A stretch of 64,000 nt of DNA, taken from NCBI GenBank assembly GCA_021904315.1, contig CM038915.1, forward strand, positions 18,414,001 to 18,478,000, read 5' to 3'. The position numbers and the translations under genes are program-made. The stretch comes from Sphagnum magellanicum (Eukaryota > Streptophyta > Sphagnopsida > Sphagnales > Sphagnaceae). The notes under the pieces are model-generated. The model was not told where the DNA came from and did no database searches. It was given only the letters and a program-made list of their open reading frames with translations. Of the stretch, positions 59,050 through 64,000 are shown piece after piece; positions within the stretch are counted from its first letter, which is position 1, and the number at the start of each line of letters is the position of its first letter.

Positions 59050-59731
59050 ATGCATCTAAGGTGGACAAAAAGTGGCACATCTGATTCCATAGTTTTTTTT
59101 TTTCATAATTTCTAATGCAAATATTTGATGTTTTGGGAATACAAATTAATTCATTTGAAAGTAAAGAATAATACCTTTACCTTAAACTTACAAGTTTTCA
59201 AATTATGACATATGTTCTGATTTGATCAGCTAGGGGAATTGTTCGAAATAAAAACATGGGTTTTTTGAAATTTTATAATTGGTAGATGTTATGTTGGGTA
59301 GTAATGTCATTTTTCACAAAACAACAATTATCAAAATTTCCATTTCAATAAATTATGGACTTTTTAGGCTATTGGCAATTTTGTAGAATCTTAATAAACT
59401 CGTATATTAAATTTGATTGGAAACCCTCATTTTAGCATTATAATAGATTGACAATCATACTATGAAAAAAATCAATAATTAAAACATGTTTACTATGTAA
59501 TAAAAGTTCATAACACATTTTATTGAATATGATAGAAAATTTTACATCACTTGAAAAGTCCACCTTGTAATGAAATGATGGCATTTTAGCTTCAGTTAAT
59601 TTTTTTTTTCCAAGTGTTATAGTTTAATTAAATGGGTTCTTTTTAAAATTTTCAATCAAATATCAACACATATTATACCAAACTTAAAAGTACCCCCATA
59701 AAAACTTCCCTTATGACACCAAAATATGGAT
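59050..59731 (+). repeat. left arm of a large inverted repeat
   Basis: Aligns in reverse complement with 60770-61468. Examples: TTCATAATTTCTAATGCAAA against TTTGCATTAGAAATTATGAA, CATAACACATTTTATTG against CCATAAAATGTGTTATG, and ACCCCCATAAAAACT against AGTTTTTATGGGGGTA. Divergence is moderate with small indels. The arm interrupts the 79-bp array, whose diverged copies resume at 59740. Confidence 0.85.
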
Positions 59732-59739
59732 TATCAAGC

Positions 59740-60240
59740 GTGCAACCACCCAAACACACAAGTTTTTTATGATCATAAGTGATGTTAACATATGGCATAC
59801 CACTTAACCATAAAATTAACACTTATCAAATAAAATACACAAATCTTTGATAAACACACCAAACAACCACAAAGTTAACACCTATTAATGATGCACAAGT
59901 CCTTGATTAACTTCAACATAAACATAAAACACAATCGCAAAACTAACACCTATCAAATAGGATGCATAAATCTTCGATAGTTAGAAGTGACTTTAACAAA
60001 AATGTGTTGCATAATCACAAAGTTAAAAGCTATTACATATGATGCACAAAATTTCAACAACCATAAATGATTTAATATAAACATGCTCCACATCACGTAA
60101 TTACCACTTGCTAGATAAAATGGACAAATCCTTAACAAACATGAGTGATTTCAACATAAACATGACACACAACCATAAAATTGACACCTACAAAATAGAA
60201 TGCACAAGCCCTTAACAACCACAAGGAATATCAAATGGCT
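59740..60240. repeat. diverged continuation of the 79-bp array
   Basis: About six heavily diverged units with ATAAAATTAACACTTATCAAAT and ATGCACAA-type words spaced near 75-80 bp. They sit in the loop between the inverted-repeat arms. Confidence 0.7.
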
Positions 60241-60769
60241 AATTAAAAGAGGATTTGTTTTGTTTTTATGTGATTTTTGAACATGTAGGTATTGTGATTC
60301 AAATTTCAACACTTCTTTTTACCATTTTCTAGATTTTTAACATGGTATACAAATATTTGTCAATTGTTTTAACAATTTCAAAATAAGTGATTTACTACCT
60401 AACCAAGCTAGGTGCCATGGCACTTAACTTCGTCATTATGGATGCCACATTAAAATGCATGCATGACTATCACATTTAAATCCCTTTCGGATACATGAAA
60501 TTTCCAATTGACCTTTGGGTAGAATACGTCCAATCTTACACAAACTCAATGTGACTATCCAATCTTATCATCTCATGCTAAAATTTAGTTGAAATATATA
60601 TCAAAGACTTGTGCACATGTGAACTATATCCAGTGGTTAGTTTTGTGATCCCAATCATGAATGAAGAAATTGAGCTATATTTTTAACTAAAGCTTCAAGT
60701 AAAGGTCAAAACTTGAAATGGTTTCAAAAGGGATTAAGCTCTTAAAGGTTAAAATCATGCACACTAGGC

Positions 60770-61468
60770 ACTCCATTTTTTGATGTCATATGAATAGTTT
60801 TTATGGGGGTATCTTTAAGTTTGGTATTATATATGTTGATGTTTGATTGAATTTTTTAAAAATGACTTAATTAATTAAATTATAAGACTTGAGAAATGAA
60901 ATTTAAAAAATTGAAGATGAAATGCCATCATTTCATTACAAGGTGAATTTTAAAAGTGATGTAAGATCTTTTGTCATAATCCATAAAATGTGTTATGAAC
61001 TTTTATTACATAGTAAACATGTTTTAAATGTTGAATTTTTTTTCCTAGTATGATCATGAAGCTATTATAATGTTAAAATAAGGGTTTCCAATCAAATTTA
61101 ATATTTTAATTTATTACAATTATGCAAGATTACCAATAGTTTAGAAAGTCCATAATTTATTGAAATGAAAAATTGATAATTTTTGTTTTGTAAAAAGCGA
61201 CATTACTACCCAATATAACAATTGCCGATTATAAATTTTTAGAAATCCCATTTTTTGTTTTTGACTTTTTCCCTAATTGATCAAATCAGAACACATGTCA
61301 TAATTTGAAAAACTTGTAAGTTTAAGGTTTAGGTATTCTTCTTGCCTCCTTCTTACAAATGGACTAATTTGCATTCCCAAAACATCAAGTATTTGCATTA
61401 GAAATTATGAAAAAGGAAAAATGTGGACACCACATGTGTCACTTTTGGTTTGCTTAAGGATGCATTTT
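60770..61468 (-). repeat. right arm of a large inverted repeat
   Basis: Reverse-complement partner of 59050-59731. The arms are about 0.7 kb each with about 1.04 kb between them. No transposase or other gene lies in the loop. Confidence 0.85.
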
Positions 61469-62395
61469 TAGTTCATGTTTCTTGTAAAATGAACTAACTT
61501 CAAAAAAATTGTGAAAACTTTTCTTGTTGGATATATTGTCTTGTGACAAAATTGGGACCAAGTTTTTTTTTACAAAAATTGTGAGGTCGGCAAGTTGGAA
61601 ATTATTTAGACTAGGTCTTAGCCAAATTTGAATATAGGTTAGAGAGGTAAGTAAAAAATGTTAGGAAACCTATTATGTTTTGCCAACAAGTTAGGAATTA
61701 ATGTCTAAATATGGCAAATTGAGGAAAAAAAAATCTTGAAATATGGTGATTTTGTGCAAATTTTTCCAAAAAAATCCTTGAGGTGATTCAAACACCTTTT
61801 TTTCTTTTAGTTGGTAAGTGGTGAAATTTTTCCACAAAAGAAAACATTGATTGGGAATCAACGACTTTTTTCCCAACAAATTTCATCTTGTTTCAACATA
61901 AAAATTGAGATTTTTTCCTTGTGTATATTCAACCAACTTTTCATAATATTTCAAAACATTCATCAAATTTTTAATATCAAGAAGTTGAAAGAAAAAACCC
62001 ATGTTACAACTACCATTGTAGTTTATTCATTGCACCTATTTGGTGCTTACTATTTGGTTTGAGATCTATTTATACAAAAACCCCATGGTTGAGGAAAAGG
62101 TTTTAGATTTATGGAATGTGTTCTAATAGTTTAATAAATTTTTAAATTAAATTTTAATCTAAATTTCAAAAATGTGAAAAAAGAGGTAAGAATAATGGTA
62201 AAGGAGATGGAGATATATCAATTTAATAATATGCCCCGTCCCCCCCATATGTTCTTATATGGTTTCCAATAGTTCATCACTATTTATGCCCATCTCAAGT
62301 TTGAATCTACTATACTACATGGACATGAAAAGGCACATGTTATTGTGCATTTTTGGTGGTTTTTTGGGAAAGGCTATTGAAGTAAATTCTTGAAC
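61469..62395. other. AT-rich intergenic stretch, no gene seen
   Basis: Overlapping ORFs at 61691-62062 on opposite strands have no motif. No ordered repeat seen. Confidence 0.5.
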
Positions 62396-62398
62396 TAG

Positions 62399-62434
<36 letters not shown>

Positions 62435-63112
62435 GGGTCACTTGAAGCAATGAAATCTGGATAAATTCAGAGAATATATAAATAAATAAATAAATAAACT
62501 TTCAATTTACTTTCAAATCACAATTTGTAAATGGGTATTAAACTTTTGACCAAAAAACAATAGAGAGAGGCATCAAGTTCCAACCCATGCCTTGGGGGGG
62601 GGGGGGGGGGGGGGGGGGAAGGGGGGAAAGAAGGGGACCACAATGCCCACATCTGCAAAGAGGGCAGGTGCCATTAAGAGTTAGCAGCAACCTCTTTGCC
62701 ACGGGAGGCAGAGGCTGCCAAGGGTACGGGAAGTGGCACTCTCAGTACAACGAGCTTTTGGTTCACCAACTTATCTTTTTTCTTTGTGGTGTGAGTGTGT
62801 GTGTGTGTGTGTGTATGTGTGTGTCTCTCTCTTGCTCTTAGTTTTTGCTCTTGGCTTTTGGCTACTTGGCTATTGTATTTTGTTTCTTCTGTTTCTTTGT
62901 TTTTCATTTATGTTTGGTTTTAAATTCTTCATCTTTTTCTCTTTTTTAATTAATTTTCAATTTTTTTTAAAAAAAATTCATGGGCTACAATGTAAAGAGG
63001 ATCTCTCACATTGTTGGCTGCTCTGGCTGCTTTGAGTGGTGGGTTTTTTTTCTTAAATTAAAAAATTTCCTGGCTGACTGCACTGCCAAGAGGCTTGCTC
63101 TCACACACTCTT

Positions 63113-63143
<31 letters not shown>

Positions 63144-63160
63144 CATGGCATCTTAAGTCA
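62396..63160. repeat. cluster of simple repeats: (AC)n, poly(G), (GT)n, (CT)n
   Basis: (AC)n at about 62399-62424 followed by ATATATAT, AAAT units near 62477-62500, 25 G at 62594-62618, (GT)n at about 62790-62823 and (CT)n at about 63104-63150. ORFs across them are artefacts of the repeats. Confidence 0.9.
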
Positions 63161-64000
63161 GCTTTGGCTGCGCTGTTACACGAACATAAAGCTCATGAGC
63201 TTCCATGTCTGCTTTGGCTGATTTTTCTTTTATTTCTCTCTCTCTCCCTCCCTGCATACGAATATGATGAAGGAATTCAAAAGAGGTGTGCGGGGGGTGT
63301 GTGTTTGCCTCACCAAAGGAGAATAAGAAGAGTTATTGTAATCTTGATACGATCATCAAAGTATGTGTTGAACACACGATAGGACCGAGACACTCCCAAA
63401 ATCATGGACTCCTTTGCGGCCAAAGTGAACCAGCCACCCACAAGGGCACTATCCACTGGATGCCCATAGTGGATGAACTCAGTTGTGGATGAACAACCTC
63501 AACGGAGTTAAATACCTGGATTTTCACCTTGGAAACCCATTCTGTAAGAAGTAAGTAGGTCTTAGGTAGTTAGGTAAGAAAATAGGTAAGTAGATAGTTT
63601 ATACATAGTAGGTAAGGGTTGTGTTTTTTACTACCTACCTACCTTGTTGGTAGGTAGTAAATAAAGCAACTGAGCTAACCCTGGTTAGCTTGGGAACTGG
63701 AACCCAACAGAGAAGACTGTTTCCTGACCACTTATCATCCACCCTTCACCCTGGTCAGAGTGAACCAACATCCACTAATGCACCAGTTGGTTGTTCTATC
63801 CTTAGGATGGGTTGCATTTTTTCATCTGGTTCCTGGCCCTCCATTAACCAACTTTGTACCACAGTCAACTTTATTTTTGGCCATTTTTTTTTCTTGCCAT
63901 TTAGTTACCCTGGTACATCTTGACCCTGCCTAACAACTAACCTCTCAACCAATCTATCTACCCTCAATCTTTTCTTGGTTAAACTTTTTTTTTTTTTGAC
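63161..64000. other. intergenic; TAGG/CCTA hairpin patch at 63545-63660
   Basis: GTAGGTCTTAGGTAG-type sequence (63550-63615) is followed by ACTACCTACCTACC and GGTAGGTAGT (63630-63660), an inverted microsatellite. GCTAACCCTGGTTAGC (63674-63689) is a small palindrome. No gene recognised. Confidence 0.5.

Noticed and set aside
62587..62907. ORFs with poly-Gly or Thr-His repeats
   Set aside because: They are produced by the poly(G) and (GT)n runs.

Overview
This is a window of nuclear DNA from a land plant. The evidence is a type III polyketide synthase with the intron position shared by the chalcone synthase superfamily, an MSH7 gene (the plant-specific paralogue of MSH6), an AP2/ERF transcription factor, and Ty3/gypsy, CACTA and hAT remnants with tRNA-derived SINE heads. 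The three genes are compact, with introns of roughly 0.1 to 0.7 kb, and are GC-richer than the very AT-rich repeat sequence around them. A non-seed plant (for example a bryophyte) would fit, but the sequence does not settle the lineage.

Layout. 1-10.4 kb is decayed repeats: a TTAAACATGG-type array, a 160-bp tandem repeat, a small CACTA-like MITE, an hAT-type transposase relic, a plus-strand LTR and a minus-strand gypsy gag. 11.1-13.3 kb holds the polyketide synthase. 13.3-41.5 kb is a large transposon graveyard: tandem arrays at 20.2-22.2 kb, SINE-like units, and a minus-strand Ty3/gypsy element (26.6-33.9 kb) split by a 3.2-kb CACTA element with matching termini and a 3-bp target duplication. 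A second gypsy gag and a plus-strand gypsy integrase/chromodomain relic follow. 42.0-54 kb is the second gene island: MSH7 on plus with E2F-type promoter sites, convergent with a 3-exon ERF gene on minus. 54-64 kb is again repeats: a 79-bp minisatellite of about 13 copies and, overlapping its extension, a large inverted repeat with arms of about 0.7 kb.

The three genes have no obvious joint pathway. The polyketide synthase makes specialised metabolites, MSH7 pairs with MSH2 in mismatch repair, and the ERF is a DNA-binding regulator. No operon-like or defence-type gene system is visible. The most interesting signals are the altered active site of the polyketide synthase, the nested CACTA-in-gypsy insertion with an intact footprint, the inverted repeat beside the 79-bp array, and a SINE-like family tailed by TAGG/CCTA microsatellites. 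All calls were made by reading the sequence. Family assignments rest on remembered motifs, not on database searches.
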